Part shown: in pieces, positions 16,535 to 25,910 of the stretch
Layout: each line of letters begins with the position of its first letter
Position numbering within the stretch: the first letter of the stretch is position 1
DNA from: Marinomonas maritima
GTDB lineage: Bacteria; Pseudomonadota; Gammaproteobacteria; Pseudomonadales; Marinomonadaceae
Reading direction: 5' to 3'
NCBI RefSeq assembly: GCF_024435075.2
Contig: NZ_JAMZEG020000001.1
Span: 682,001-746,000 of the forward strand
DNA length: 64,000 nt
Program-made: the position numbers and the translations under genes
Notes under the pieces: generated by a model
Told to the model about the DNA's origin: nothing
Databases searched by the model: none
What the model saw: only the letters and a program-made list of their open reading frames with translations

Positions 16535-17290
16535 GTGGATATCGCAACGTTAATAGGACTTGTTGGATCTTTTATAGTTATTATCTCCGCCATTTTTGTC
16601 GGTGGATCAGCTGGGATGTTTTTGAATCTCCCATCAATATTGATTGTGTTGGTTGGTTCTATCTTTGTCGTTTTGATGCAATACCCTTTGGCTAAGTTCC
16701 TTAGTGCAGGGAAAGTAGCAGCGAAAGCGTTTATGTTTAAGAGTATTCCGCTGGATACCTTAATTGATGAAATCTACGGCTTAGCGGATGAGGCTCGTAA
16801 AGGCGGCTTACTTTCGTTAGAAGGTAAAGAGGTAAGTCATCCTTTTTTATCGAAAGGCATTCAAATGCTGGTGGACGGTCATGATAGCACCGTGGTGAAG
16901 AACCAGTTGTCCCAAGATATGAATCAGTCTTATTATCGTCACATCTCTGGCGCCAAAGTATTCAAGGCTTTTGGTGATGTGGGACCTGCGATGGGGATGA
17001 TAGGAACATTGGTTGGTTTGGTGCAAATGCTGGCGAACATGGATGACCCTAAGGCAATTGGTCCTGCTATGGCCGTTGCGCTCTTAACGACATTGTATGG
17101 GGCTATGATGGCGAACATGGTGTTTTTACCTATTCAGGTAAAATTAAATGTTCGAGCCGATGAAGAGCTAATATGTCAAAAGTTAATTTTAGATGCTTTG
17201 CTTGCCATTCAGTCTGGCCAAAACCCTCGTGTCTTGGATGGCGCCCTTAAGTCTTATATGGCTGAAGGTAAGCGAGTTGAGCGTGAATAA
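16535..17290 (+). CDS. pomA: Flagellar motor stator protein PomA (MotA family)
   Basis: 251 aa, four-helix stator subunit of the sodium-driven type. Seen: MDIATLIGLVGSFIVIISAIF start, a large cytoplasmic loop containing FLSKGIQMLVDGHD, and GDVGPAMGMIGTLVGLVQMLANMDDPKAIGPAMAVALLTTLYGAMMANMVFLP spanning helices 3 and 4, near-diagnostic of PomA. The GTG at 16535 follows TAGGAGAC and matches the PomA N-terminus. Paired with pomB 26 nt downstream. Confidence 0.93.
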   Translation: MDIATLIGLVGSFIVIISAIFVGGSAGMFLNLPSILIVLVGSIFVVLMQYPLAKFLSAGKVAAKAFMFKSIPLDTLIDEIYGLADEARKGGLLSLEGKEVSHPFLSKGIQMLVDGHDSTVVKNQLSQDMNQSYYRHISGAKVFKAFGDVGPAMGMIGTLVGLVQMLANMDDPKAIGPAMAVALLTTLYGAMMANMVFLPIQVKLNVRADEELICQKLILDALLAIQSGQNPRVLDGALKSYMAEGKRVERE

Positions 17291-17316
17291 TATGCTAGTT
17301 GTAAACGGATTCGATC

Positions 17317-18309
17317 ATGAGTGATGAAGAAGAGCAAGATTGTCCGGAATGTGTAGAGGGCTTACCTGCTTACATGGGAACCTTTGCCGACCTCATGTCT
17401 TTGTTGATGTGTTTCTTTGTGCTTTTACTGTCATTCGCTGAAATGGATGTCATCAAGTTTAAGCAGCTTGCAGGCTCGTTGAAGACGGCATTTGGTGTAC
17501 AGCGCGAGGTTCAAGCTGACTCTATTCCGATGGGAACGTCGGTAATTGCTCAAGAATTTAGTCCTGGTCGCCCAGAGCCCACACCGATTAATGAAGTGAA
17601 GCAAAAAGCGGATAATACCCCCGAAAATACATTAGAAGTAATCTGCAAGCCTGGTGATGCCGAATTGAAAGAGCAGAGTGATTCAGGTTCTCCTTCACCT
17701 GTTACCTTTGTGGATAAGTCCCATGCTGATCTTGAAAAAGAGAAAAAAATACAGGAAACAGAAGGCGACGCTCAAATGATTGCGTCTGTGATGCGTGAAG
17801 AAATTTCAAAAGGAAGCGTCGAAATTGAAACGCAAGAAGAGACCATCACAATTCGAATAAAAGACCAAGGCTCCTTTGAGTCTGGGTCTGCTGAGCTGAA
17901 TTATGATTTTATTCCCGTTATTGATTTAATTCGTGACGTGCTTGTGGGGATTCAGGGTACGATATCTGTGGAAGGCCATACCGACAGTGTGCCTATTGAC
18001 AGTCGTCGATTCCGCTCGAATTGGCAGCTGTCTTCGGCTCGAGCAATTTCTGTAGCAGAAGAGTTGTTTTCTACAGGACAACTTGATCAAGGCCGATTTG
18101 CCGTGACAGGTTACGCAGACACGCGTCCTTTGGTGCCAAATGATACACCGTTTCATCGTGCAACTAATCGACGGGTTGAAATTGTCATTAAGCAAAATGA
18201 TACATCACGTCCAAAAATGCGCAGTAGCGTAGACGGCTTTCCGACAGATGGTGTGATTGAATTTGATCTAGAGAGTGTCGATGAATTGAGACCGAACGAG
18301 ATTTTTTAA
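17317..18309 (+). CDS. pomB: Flagellar motor stator protein PomB (MotB family)
   Basis: 330 aa. Seen: a short acidic N-terminus with CPECVEGLPAYMGTFADLMSLLMCFFVLLLSF (Asp25 in the single transmembrane helix is the ion-binding residue), a plug/linker region, and an OmpA-like peptidoglycan-binding domain (VEGHTDSVPI at about residues 219-228 and NRRVEIV). The Cys-rich start and linker fit PomB rather than proton-type MotB. It anchors the stator to the wall. No other flagellar genes are in the window. Confidence 0.92.
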   Translation: MSDEEEQDCPECVEGLPAYMGTFADLMSLLMCFFVLLLSFAEMDVIKFKQLAGSLKTAFGVQREVQADSIPMGTSVIAQEFSPGRPEPTPINEVKQKADNTPENTLEVICKPGDAELKEQSDSGSPSPVTFVDKSHADLEKEKKIQETEGDAQMIASVMREEISKGSVEIETQEETITIRIKDQGSFESGSAELNYDFIPVIDLIRDVLVGIQGTISVEGHTDSVPIDSRRFRSNWQLSSARAISVAEELFSTGQLDQGRFAVTGYADTRPLVPNDTPFHRATNRRVEIVIKQNDTSRPKMRSSVDGFPTDGVIEFDLESVDELRPNEIF

Positions 18310-19251
<942 letters not shown>

Positions 19252-19278
19252 TGCATACGTTGATGTAAACATATGCTC

Positions 19279-19310
19279 AAAAAATGGCCGCTGCTTGCGG
19301 CCATTTTTAT
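19279..19310. terminator. Bidirectional terminator between dapB and proV
   Basis: AAAAATGGCCGC, loop TGCTT, GCGGCCATTTTT. A and T tracts on both sides let it serve dapB on the plus strand and the convergent pro operon on the minus strand. Confidence 0.88.
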
Positions 19311-19338
19311 TTTACTCAATAGTCATCAATAAAGAGAC

Positions 19339-20511
19339 TTACGGCGAAAGAACATCCGCTAGCTTACTAGCTTCCAATCGCCCTTTTAATTCACCTTTTT
19401 TATTAATTACAGGCAAATCAAAGCGTGTATTAAGGGAGAGTGGAATGACCTTTTGCAGCAAGTTTGTTTGACGTACAGGCTCTACATGGATGAGAACATC
19501 GTTCAATAAGTCGTCATCTTGTAGCTGATCTAAGTTCTGTTTAGTCAGTACGCCTTGGTAGCCTTCGCTGTTGAAGACAAAGGTGTATTCCTTGTCTTGA
19601 GGGAAGCTGTCCCTTACTTCTTTTGCGGTATTGCCTTCTATTTTAGCCGTATCAGGTGTCATGATGGTTTGCACTGTGAGTGCTCTCGCTCGATTCACAT
19701 CTTTAGCAAAGGCTCTAACGTAATCATCTGCCGGTTTTAGGACGATATCAACAGGAGTGCCAACTTGCACCAGTTTGCCGTCTTTTAATACAGCAATACG
19801 GTCTCCAAGTCTTAGCGCTTCATCTAAATCGTGAGTGATGAAGATGATGGTTTTTTGTAAGTTTTCCTGCAGTTCCATAAGTTGCTCTTGCATCTCACTT
19901 CGGATCAGAGGATCAAGAGCGGAAAAGGCTTCGTCCATTAGGAGGATTTCAGCATTGGTGCAAAGCGCTCGAGCAAGACCGACGCGTTGCTGTTGACCAC
20001 CGGAAAGTTGAGAAGGGTATTGATCTTCGTAACCAGCCAATCCAACGGTTTCTAACCATTCTGTTGCTTTCGGTTTCCATTCTGCTCTTTTCTCGCCTTT
20101 AATAAGAAGACCGTAGCCAACGTTATCAAGCACGCAGCGATGCGGCATAAGACCAAAATGCTGGAACACCATGGCCATTTTATGGCGGCGAAAGGTAATC
20201 AAATCTTTTGGTGACAGTTCCATAATGTTTTCGCCATTGACTTTTATCTTGCCTGCTGTTGGGTCAATAAGACGATTAAAATGGCGGATCAATGTGGACT
20301 TACCTGATCCAGACAGTCCCATGATAACGAAGATTTCACCACGTTTTACTTTCAGATTAATGTCTTGTAGGCCAATGGTATGGCCAGTTTCCGCTAAGAT
20401 TTCGTCTTTAGACGCGCCTGCCTTTACTTTAGGTAATACATCGTTTGGATTAGAGCCAAATATTTGATATAGACCTTCAATCTCGATTAATGTTTCTCTG
20501 TTGTTATCCAT
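19339..20511 (-). CDS. proV: Glycine betaine/proline ABC transporter ATP-binding protein
   Basis: 390 aa from ATG 20511, chosen because GAAGG is eight nt upstream; ATG 20517 is only two nt from that site. It overlaps the end of proW. Seen: Walker A MGLSGSGKST (residues about 64-73), LSGGQQQRVGLARAL signature, LLMDEAFSALDP Walker B, an HD switch (FITHDLDEAL), and C-terminal paired CBS domains after residue 270, which in ProV/OpuA respond to ionic strength. Energises betaine or proline betaine import under osmotic stress. Last gene of proX-proW-proV, an order inverted relative to E. coli proVWX. Confidence 0.94.
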   Translation of the reverse strand: MDNNRETLIEIEGLYQIFGSNPNDVLPKVKAGASKDEILAETGHTIGLQDINLKVKRGEIFVIMGLSGSGKSTLIRHFNRLIDPTAGKIKVNGENIMELSPKDLITFRRHKMAMVFQHFGLMPHRCVLDNVGYGLLIKGEKRAEWKPKATEWLETVGLAGYEDQYPSQLSGGQQQRVGLARALCTNAEILLMDEAFSALDPLIRSEMQEQLMELQENLQKTIIFITHDLDEALRLGDRIAVLKDGKLVQVGTPVDIVLKPADDYVRAFAKDVNRARALTVQTIMTPDTAKIEGNTAKEVRDSFPQDKEYTFVFNSEGYQGVLTKQNLDQLQDDDLLNDVLIHVEPVRQTNLLQKVIPLSLNTRFDLPVINKKGELKGRLEASKLADVLSP

Positions 20512-21403
20512 TATCATTACCTTCAAGGTGTTTTTGTGCGCGTTTTGCGTAGCTCTGAGAAACGCGATCAAAGATGATGGCAAGCGCTACAATAGCGAGG
20601 CCATTCAATAGTCCAAGGGTAAAGTATTGGTTTGTAATGGATTTCAATACTGGTTGTCCTAAGCCTTTCACCCCTATCATCGAAGCGACAACGACCATGG
20701 CAAGCGCCATCATGATAGTTTGGTTGATGCCGGCCATAATCGTTGGCATGGCAAGAGGAATTTGAACGCCAAAAAGCCGTTGGGTCGGAGTAGCACCATA
20801 AGCGGTGGCGGCTTCGAGTGTTTCCTTATTAACAAGGCGAATCCCTAAGTTAGTCAAACGAATAACAGGAGGAATAGCGTAGATAACCACCGCAATGACA
20901 CCAGGGATCCTACCGATACCTAATAGCATAACCACAGGAATGAGGTAAACGAAAGCGGGCATCGTTTGCATAATATCGAGCAGTGGGGTGATGATGGATC
21001 TGGCTCTGTCTGATCTGGCCATCAAGATGCCAATGGGAATCCCCACACAGATAGAAAGAATCGTACAGACGGTAATGATGCTTAAGGTTCGCATTGTGTC
21101 TTCCCACATACCGAAGTAGCCAATAACAAGGAAAGAGGCGAGCACGCCAGCACACAATTTCCAAGATCGTGTAGCGGCATACACCAACCCAACAATCGCG
21201 GCTAAAACAATCCACCATGGTGTTTGTATCAGCAGGTTTTCAAACCATACGAGAAAGTGTAAAAGTGGGTTGAAGAAATTTTCAATGGATTCTCCATAAG
21301 CACGGGAGAAGTTGCGGTAGGCGCCGTCGAGCGTTTGTTTAATAGTGAGGAGATCGCGCCGACTCATATCTGGAAACTCAGTCAACCAAGAGCTATCTGT
21401 CAT
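20504..21403 (-). CDS. proW: Glycine betaine/proline ABC transporter permease
   Basis: 299 aa, inner-membrane permease. Seen: about seven hydrophobic helices and the ABC permease coupling loop ATAYGATPTQRLFGVQIPLAMPTIMAGINQ (EAA-x3-G-type), plus GVKGLGQPVL near the C-terminus, as in ProW. The N-terminal hydrophilic part is shorter than in E. coli ProW (354 aa). It lies 127 nt after proX, with a hairpin and direct repeats between, and overlaps proV. Confidence 0.94.
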   Translation of the reverse strand: MTDSSWLTEFPDMSRRDLLTIKQTLDGAYRNFSRAYGESIENFFNPLLHFLVWFENLLIQTPWWIVLAAIVGLVYAATRSWKLCAGVLASFLVIGYFGMWEDTMRTLSIITVCTILSICVGIPIGILMARSDRARSIITPLLDIMQTMPAFVYLIPVVMLLGIGRIPGVIAVVIYAIPPVIRLTNLGIRLVNKETLEAATAYGATPTQRLFGVQIPLAMPTIMAGINQTIMMALAMVVVASMIGVKGLGQPVLKSITNQYFTLGLLNGLAIVALAIIFDRVSQSYAKRAQKHLEGNDNG

Positions 21404-21436
21404 AAATTAGTTCTCAAAGAGTAAAACGGAGTAGGG

Positions 21437-21463
21437 AGCCATACTGCTGGATGCAGTACGGCT
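21437..21463 (-). promoter_or_regulatory. Intercistronic hairpin between proX and proW
   Basis: On the plus strand AGCCATACTGC, loop TGGAT, GCAGTACGGCT: eleven positions pairing with one mismatch. No T run follows. Placed after the binding-protein gene and before the permease gene, it may stabilise the proX message or dampen read-through, as seen in other binding-protein operons. Inference. Confidence 0.5.
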
Positions 21464-21465
21464 TA

Positions 21466-21530
21466 TTACTGTCTTAAAGTTACTGTCTTAAAGTTACTGT
21501 CTAATAAATTAAGGTTACTGTCTAAATAGA
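21466..21530. repeat. Four direct repeats TTACTGTCT(T/A)A between proX and proW
   Basis: TTACTGTCTTAAAG occurs exactly twice in tandem (21466-21479, 21480-21493), followed by two longer degenerate copies starting TTACTGTCTAA (21494 and 21515). The last copy abuts the proX stop codon. A small AT-rich minisatellite of unknown role. Confidence 0.85.
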
Positions 21531-22535
21531 TTAAAGATTTTCTAGTGCGTTATCGATTTTGGCTTGTATGTCTTTGTTGACCCATTTAGACCAAATATCT
21601 TTATTGTTAAGCATGAAGTTTTCAGCCGCATATTGGCCATCCGCTTGGTTGTCTTCCATCCATGCGAGCAACGAGTTCATTTTAGCATTAGTGAAAGAAC
21701 GTTTAGCGGTGTACGCGTAAGCCAGAGGGGCTCTTTTTGCGAACTCCATTGTTGTAACCGTATAGACTGGAGAGGGTGGGTACATGGTGACTTTAGGTTC
21801 CATACAGCTGTTTTCAGCAATACAGTTAAGATAGTGATCTTTATCTATGCCGGTGCCAAAGTCTACTTTTACCATTTCGTATTTGCCGAGTATGGCAGTG
21901 GGTGCCCAGTAGTAGCCAAACCATGATTCTTCACGCTCATAGGCGCGACTTAATGAACCGGATAACCCTGCAGATGAACCTGGGTCAATCAGTTCAAACC
22001 CTGCCTCTTCAAGCTTTAGAGCCGTGAATAGATTGCCTGATGAGATTTGGCAACCCCAACCTGCAGGACAGCCATAAAAAGCGGAAACAGAATCATTTTC
22101 TGGGTTAGGGAATTCTTTTGCGTGCTTTTTTATACCTTCAATTGTCGCCAAAGAAGGGTCTTTATCTACCATGTATTTTGGTACCCAAAAACCTTCTTCA
22201 CCACCATCCGATAATGACCTACCGGCGATACTTAAACGCTTTTCTGCTACACCACGATCAATCAGTGCTTGAACCGCGTTTGTCCACATTTCTGGCGCTA
22301 TATCTGGTTGGCTTTTTTCAATCATTGAGGTACTGGTTGGCATTGTGTCGCCAGGTATTAGCTCTGCATCACAGTCGAAGCCATGCTCTAAAATGAATTT
22401 ATCGATATTGGCAATGAGTGATGCTGAGTTCCAGTTCATATCAGCAATTTGAACCTTACCGCAACTGTCTGTGGCAGCAAAAGAAGAGGTTGCAGCGAGT
22501 GTCATAAGACCCGCAATAATACTTTTTTTATACAT
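21531..22535 (-). CDS. proX: Glycine betaine/proline ABC transporter substrate-binding protein
   Basis: 334 aa with a cleavable signal peptide (MYKKSIIAGLMTLAATSSFA, cut before ATDSCG). OpuAC/ProX-type domain. Seen: aromatic residues for quaternary amine binding in QIADMNWNSA, IAPEMWTN, GFWVP and ESWFGYYWAPTA, plus four cysteines in CPAGWGCQ and LNCIAENSC that may form disulfides. Periplasmic receptor delivering betaine to ProW. First gene of the operon; the promoter must lie in the 278 nt to the right. Confidence 0.93.
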   Translation of the reverse strand: MYKKSIIAGLMTLAATSSFAATDSCGKVQIADMNWNSASLIANIDKFILEHGFDCDAELIPGDTMPTSTSMIEKSQPDIAPEMWTNAVQALIDRGVAEKRLSIAGRSLSDGGEEGFWVPKYMVDKDPSLATIEGIKKHAKEFPNPENDSVSAFYGCPAGWGCQISSGNLFTALKLEEAGFELIDPGSSAGLSGSLSRAYEREESWFGYYWAPTAILGKYEMVKVDFGTGIDKDHYLNCIAENSCMEPKVTMYPPSPVYTVTTMEFAKRAPLAYAYTAKRSFTNAKMNSLLAWMEDNQADGQYAAENFMLNNKDIWSKWVNKDIQAKIDNALENL

Positions 22536-22753
22536 TATTATGTTCCTGTTGTGATGCCTAAAGTTAGCAAGTAATTTGCATTTAGTTTACACGTCTAAGT
22601 AATTATATCAATTTCTTTGTCATTCTCCTTTTGAGTTGAAGTCATTAAAATTCATATAAAACAATAGTTTGACTATTTCTTAGACCTTTTTTAAAGCACG
22701 AAACTTATTTTCCTAAATGGTCAAATTTAGGTCGTTTGTTATGAAAAAGGCAT

Positions 22754-22791
22754 AAAAAAACTCGGCTTACATTCGTAGTGAGCCGAGTTTT
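22754..22791 (-). terminator. Terminator of the marR gene
   Basis: AAACTCGGCT (22758-22767) and AGCCGAGTTT (22781-22790) form a 10-bp perfect stem; on the minus strand it is followed by T-rich sequence (seven T). It lies 24 nt after the marR stop. Confidence 0.85.
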
Positions 22792-22813
22792 AGGTGTCAA
22801 ATTGGGGGAAGAA

Positions 22814-23293
22814 TTAAACGTGGGGAGGGTTGATATCCAGCATGGGGGCCGCGTCAATATGTTCTGCATCCATCATCATAGCGATACGTTGCAAGGATGA
22901 AAGAACTTGAGTTTGTTCCCAGCCTTCTAACGATTCAAATTCACCGATGAATTTTTCATGCAGTAAAGGGGGAGCCGTACTCAAAATAGCTCTGCCTTCT
23001 GGTGTCAATCTTGCGTTGACAATACGTTTGTCTTTTTGTGCTCTGACTCGCTCTACCAGTTTACGATCTTCTAAACGATTGAGAATCGTTGTAACCGTTG
23101 CTTGGCTTAATGACACACTGTCGGAAATACGGCGAACGGTAACATCACCTAGTTCTTCAATAGAACGAAGTACCATGATTTGCGGAATTGTTAAACCGCA
23201 GGCTTTTACAACACGTTTGGATTGTAGATCGGTTGCTCGGATAATGCGCCTTAAGTGAACAAGAACATCATGTAGGTGTTGCGGATTAGACAT
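22814..23293 (-). CDS. MarR-family regulator, CosR/EctR-like
   Basis: 159 aa winged-helix protein. Seen: LRRIIRATDLQSKRVVKACGLTIPQIMVL near the N-terminus, a pattern I associate with the CosR/EctR1 osmolyte regulators, followed by the wing (SLSQATVTTILNRLEDRKLVERVRAQKDKRI) and a C-terminal dimer helix. In Vibrio CosR and methylotroph EctR1 such proteins repress ectoine and betaine genes at low salt. Here the gene sits immediately upstream of proXWV in the same direction (278 nt gap with a terminator) and 7 kb from ectABC, which supports that role. Family membership is secure; subgroup is inference. Confidence 0.82.
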   Translation of the reverse strand: MSNPQHLHDVLVHLRRIIRATDLQSKRVVKACGLTIPQIMVLRSIEELGDVTVRRISDSVSLSQATVTTILNRLEDRKLVERVRAQKDKRIVNARLTPEGRAILSTAPPLLHEKFIGEFESLEGWEQTQVLSSLQRIAMMMDAEHIDAAPMLDINPPHV

Positions 23294-23472
23294 AGTGATA
23301 AATGATCCAGAAAATTTTACGGATTATATGGTTTTGTAGAAGTCTGTAAAAGCTAAGTTTTACGTTATTACAGTTAAAAGTATAGGTTTACTTTCCTATC
23401 TTAGAAAGGTCAACATGAAAAATCGAATTTGTAAAAATAGACCGTGACGTTATTGGTTAAAAAGGCTTTGTA

Positions 23473-24885
23473 TTATCGCCCTTTTAGTTCATCAAAAGCG
23501 GCTATGGCGGCCAATCTTGCTGGTTTATAATCGATAACGGGCTCCGGATAGCCGCACTGTTTTCTCTGCTCAGGGCTTGGATTATGAATGGATTTTGCGT
23601 CTAGCGTTGCGAGCTCAGGGACGAAGCGTTTGATAAAATCGCCACTCTTATCATAGGTTTGTGATTGTCTGGTTGGATTGAAAACACGAAAATAAGGCGC
23701 TGCATCGCAACCGATCGAAGCGCTCCACTGCCAACCACCGTTATTTGCTGCAAATTCACCATCAATAAGCTGACGCATGAAGTACGCTTCGCCTTTTCGC
23801 CAGTCTGCAAAAAGCAGCTTGGTAAAAAAGCTTGCCGTGACCATTCTTAAACGATTATGCATCCAGCCAGTTTGATTAAGCTGCCGCATGGCGGCATCGA
23901 CAATGGGAAAGCCAGTTTTACCTTCACACCATGCCATAAATTCTGCTTCATTGTTTCGCCAAAGTAAGGCGTTAGTTTCTTGTTTGAAAGGACGGCTCAT
24001 AGAAAGAAAAGGGAAGTGCTCCATGAGTTGACGGTAGAAGTCGCGCCACGCCAATTCTTTTAACCAAATGCTGTCCTGCCAGCGTCGTTCTTCTTGATTA
24101 CAAGTGTATATGATTGCTTCTAAGCATTGTCTTGGCCCTAATGCGCCTAATGCTAGGTAAGGCGATAATGTGCTGGTGGCAGGCTGCATGGGGTAATCTC
24201 TGCTTTCTTGGTAATGGCGTTCTTTATGGTGACAGAATAGCCAGAGTTTTTGCTTGGCAATATCATGATCCGCTGGCCATAAGTCCTCCCGAAAAGGTTT
24301 CTCCCAAGTAAAGTTTAGCGATGGCTCCGACAGTGGGTCCGCTTGGGGCTCTGGTGCCGGTAACGGTGTTATGTCTTGTTGGGCAAGCAGTGTGAGCCAA
24401 CGTTTGAAAAAAGGTGTGAAGACTTTAAAAGGCGTACCTTGCTGGCTAAAGACCGCCTGAGGAACGATAAGATCAGCAGGCAGAGTATGAGTCTTAATTT
24501 GATGTAGGTGTAACTGTTCGCAAACCGTGTGGTCACGTTGTTGTTCGTGTATGGGCAAGTCACGATTAAACCAAAGATGCTTGATGCCATGATCTAAGCA
24601 AAACGCGGTCATGGCATCGGGCAATGCATCAAAGGTCTCTGCGTTAATAATATGCAATGGAATCCCAAGAGTTGCTAAGGTCTTTGCTAAGGTTTTAATA
24701 AGCCCTGCTCGTAAACCTGTTTTGGCATCCGATTCATTATGTTCGGACCATTGTGTTGGCGTGACGGTCACAACAACCGCTATACCTTTGTTTAAGGCAT
24801 TCGCTTCTAAAGACGCTGAATGCAGTGCGGGATTATCTAGGCAGCGAAGGTCATTTCTGAGCCAAACAAGATGTTCTATTTTCAT
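23473..24885 (-). CDS. phrB: Deoxyribodipyrimidine photo-lyase
   Basis: 470 aa from ATG 24885 (an extension of 12 codons lies in the upstream gene end). Repairs cyclobutane pyrimidine dimers with light. Seen: HLVWLRNDLRCLDNPAL start of the antenna-binding alpha/beta domain, and the C-terminal FAD domain with ELAWRDFYRQLM, GKTGFPIVDAAMRQLNQTGWMHNRLRM, WQWSASIGCDAAPYFRVFNP and a DP-lacking but otherwise canonical FNP loop. Last of three same-strand genes (oxidoreductase, DUF523-DUF1722, phrB) separated by 31 and 13 nt, so it is probably driven from the 26.9-kb operator region. Confidence 0.95.
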   Translation of the reverse strand: MKIEHLVWLRNDLRCLDNPALHSASLEANALNKGIAVVVTVTPTQWSEHNESDAKTGLRAGLIKTLAKTLATLGIPLHIINAETFDALPDAMTAFCLDHGIKHLWFNRDLPIHEQQRDHTVCEQLHLHQIKTHTLPADLIVPQAVFSQQGTPFKVFTPFFKRWLTLLAQQDITPLPAPEPQADPLSEPSLNFTWEKPFREDLWPADHDIAKQKLWLFCHHKERHYQESRDYPMQPATSTLSPYLALGALGPRQCLEAIIYTCNQEERRWQDSIWLKELAWRDFYRQLMEHFPFLSMSRPFKQETNALLWRNNEAEFMAWCEGKTGFPIVDAAMRQLNQTGWMHNRLRMVTASFFTKLLFADWRKGEAYFMRQLIDGEFAANNGGWQWSASIGCDAAPYFRVFNPTRQSQTYDKSGDFIKRFVPELATLDAKSIHNPSPEQRKQCGYPEPVIDYKPARLAAIAAFDELKGR

Positions 24886-24898
24886 TGGATTGTTTGCC

Positions 24899-25879
24899 TT
24901 ATACCGTATTACGAATGCCAAGTGGCGATGGATATGGAATGAAGTAACTTTGTTCGTTAATGTATTCGCTGCCGTAGTGTTTTAAGTAGTGACGCAACAA
25001 TGTGATCGGTGTTGCAAGATTGACTTCGCCGCGGCGGTATTGTTCGACCACATCCAGAATGTCTTTTCTGACCGACACATCGACGGCATGTTTTAAATAA
25101 CCTACAAGGTGCATCAACACATTACAGTGATTCTTACGTTCTGCTGGTTGTGATAAGGTTGTCATTAATATTTCAAAATAGGCATCTTTTAATTCAGTGA
25201 CAGGCCTTGGGTCATTACCTGACAGTAGGCGACCAAGTTGTCGATAAACTGGTTGAGAGTGCGCCATAACCATATATTTATAACGGCTATGAAAGGCGAT
25301 GAGGTCTTTCATTTTTGGTTTTTCCCCAACACTATGACGAAAATCATGATGAGTAAAAACCCGTAATAAAAAATTCTCTCTGAGTATTGGATCATTTAAA
25401 CGGCCATCTTCTTCGATCGGCAATAATGGATAGCGCTTTTGCAGCTCTTTGGTGAACAAACCTGCACTTCTCTGCATGTGTGGATGACCGTTTTCTTGGT
25501 ACACCTTAATGCGTTCCATGCCGCAACTGGGGGACTTTTTCATCAATATGTAGCCGTCTAAATGAGATAGCTTTTCCAGATACTGATTAGACGCCGCCAT
25601 GAAAGTTTCAGAAACATCTTCATCGGAGTTCTTAGAGAACGTCATTCTCGGTGAATTTGGGTCTCCTTCTAGGCGTAATGTTGGTCGAGGTGTGCCAAAT
25701 CCTGCTGCCATTTCAGGGCAAAATTTTTGATAGTCAAAATACTCGCTTAGCACGTTATCACAGTAGTTAGAGTGGCTGTGTCCGCCATTGTACCGGACGC
25801 TTTCACCCAATAAACATGCGCTGATACCAACAGGGATTTTGTGTGTTAGCTGGTCTGGTGTATTCAAAAAAAGTGGCAT
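24899..25879 (-). CDS. DUF523 and DUF1722 domain protein (YbgA-like)
   Basis: 326 aa from ATG 25879, with GGAGG eight nt upstream; the in-frame TTG at 25894 lies on that ribosome site. Seen: IPVGISACLLGESVRYNGGHS (DUF523 start with conserved Cys), FCPEMAAGFGTPRPT, MKKSPSCGMERIKVY (second Cys pair), then a DUF1722 half from about residue 185 (HSRYKYMVMAHSQPVYRQLGRLL). Fusions of these domains recur next to photolyase genes; the role is unknown, with a link to thio-modification or photoprotection suggested only by context. Middle gene of the operon. Confidence 0.88.
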   Translation of the reverse strand: MPLFLNTPDQLTHKIPVGISACLLGESVRYNGGHSHSNYCDNVLSEYFDYQKFCPEMAAGFGTPRPTLRLEGDPNSPRMTFSKNSDEDVSETFMAASNQYLEKLSHLDGYILMKKSPSCGMERIKVYQENGHPHMQRSAGLFTKELQKRYPLLPIEEDGRLNDPILRENFLLRVFTHHDFRHSVGEKPKMKDLIAFHSRYKYMVMAHSQPVYRQLGRLLSGNDPRPVTELKDAYFEILMTTLSQPAERKNHCNVLMHLVGYLKHAVDVSVRKDILDVVEQYRRGEVNLATPITLLRHYLKHYGSEYINEQSYFIPYPSPLGIRNTV

Positions 25880-25910
25880 ATTGATGTCCTCCAAAAATAA
25901 AATACGTGCT

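Noticed and set aside
22536..22813. Riboswitch or small RNA upstream of proX
   Set aside because: Only the marR terminator and AT-rich leader are visible; no recognisable RNA fold.
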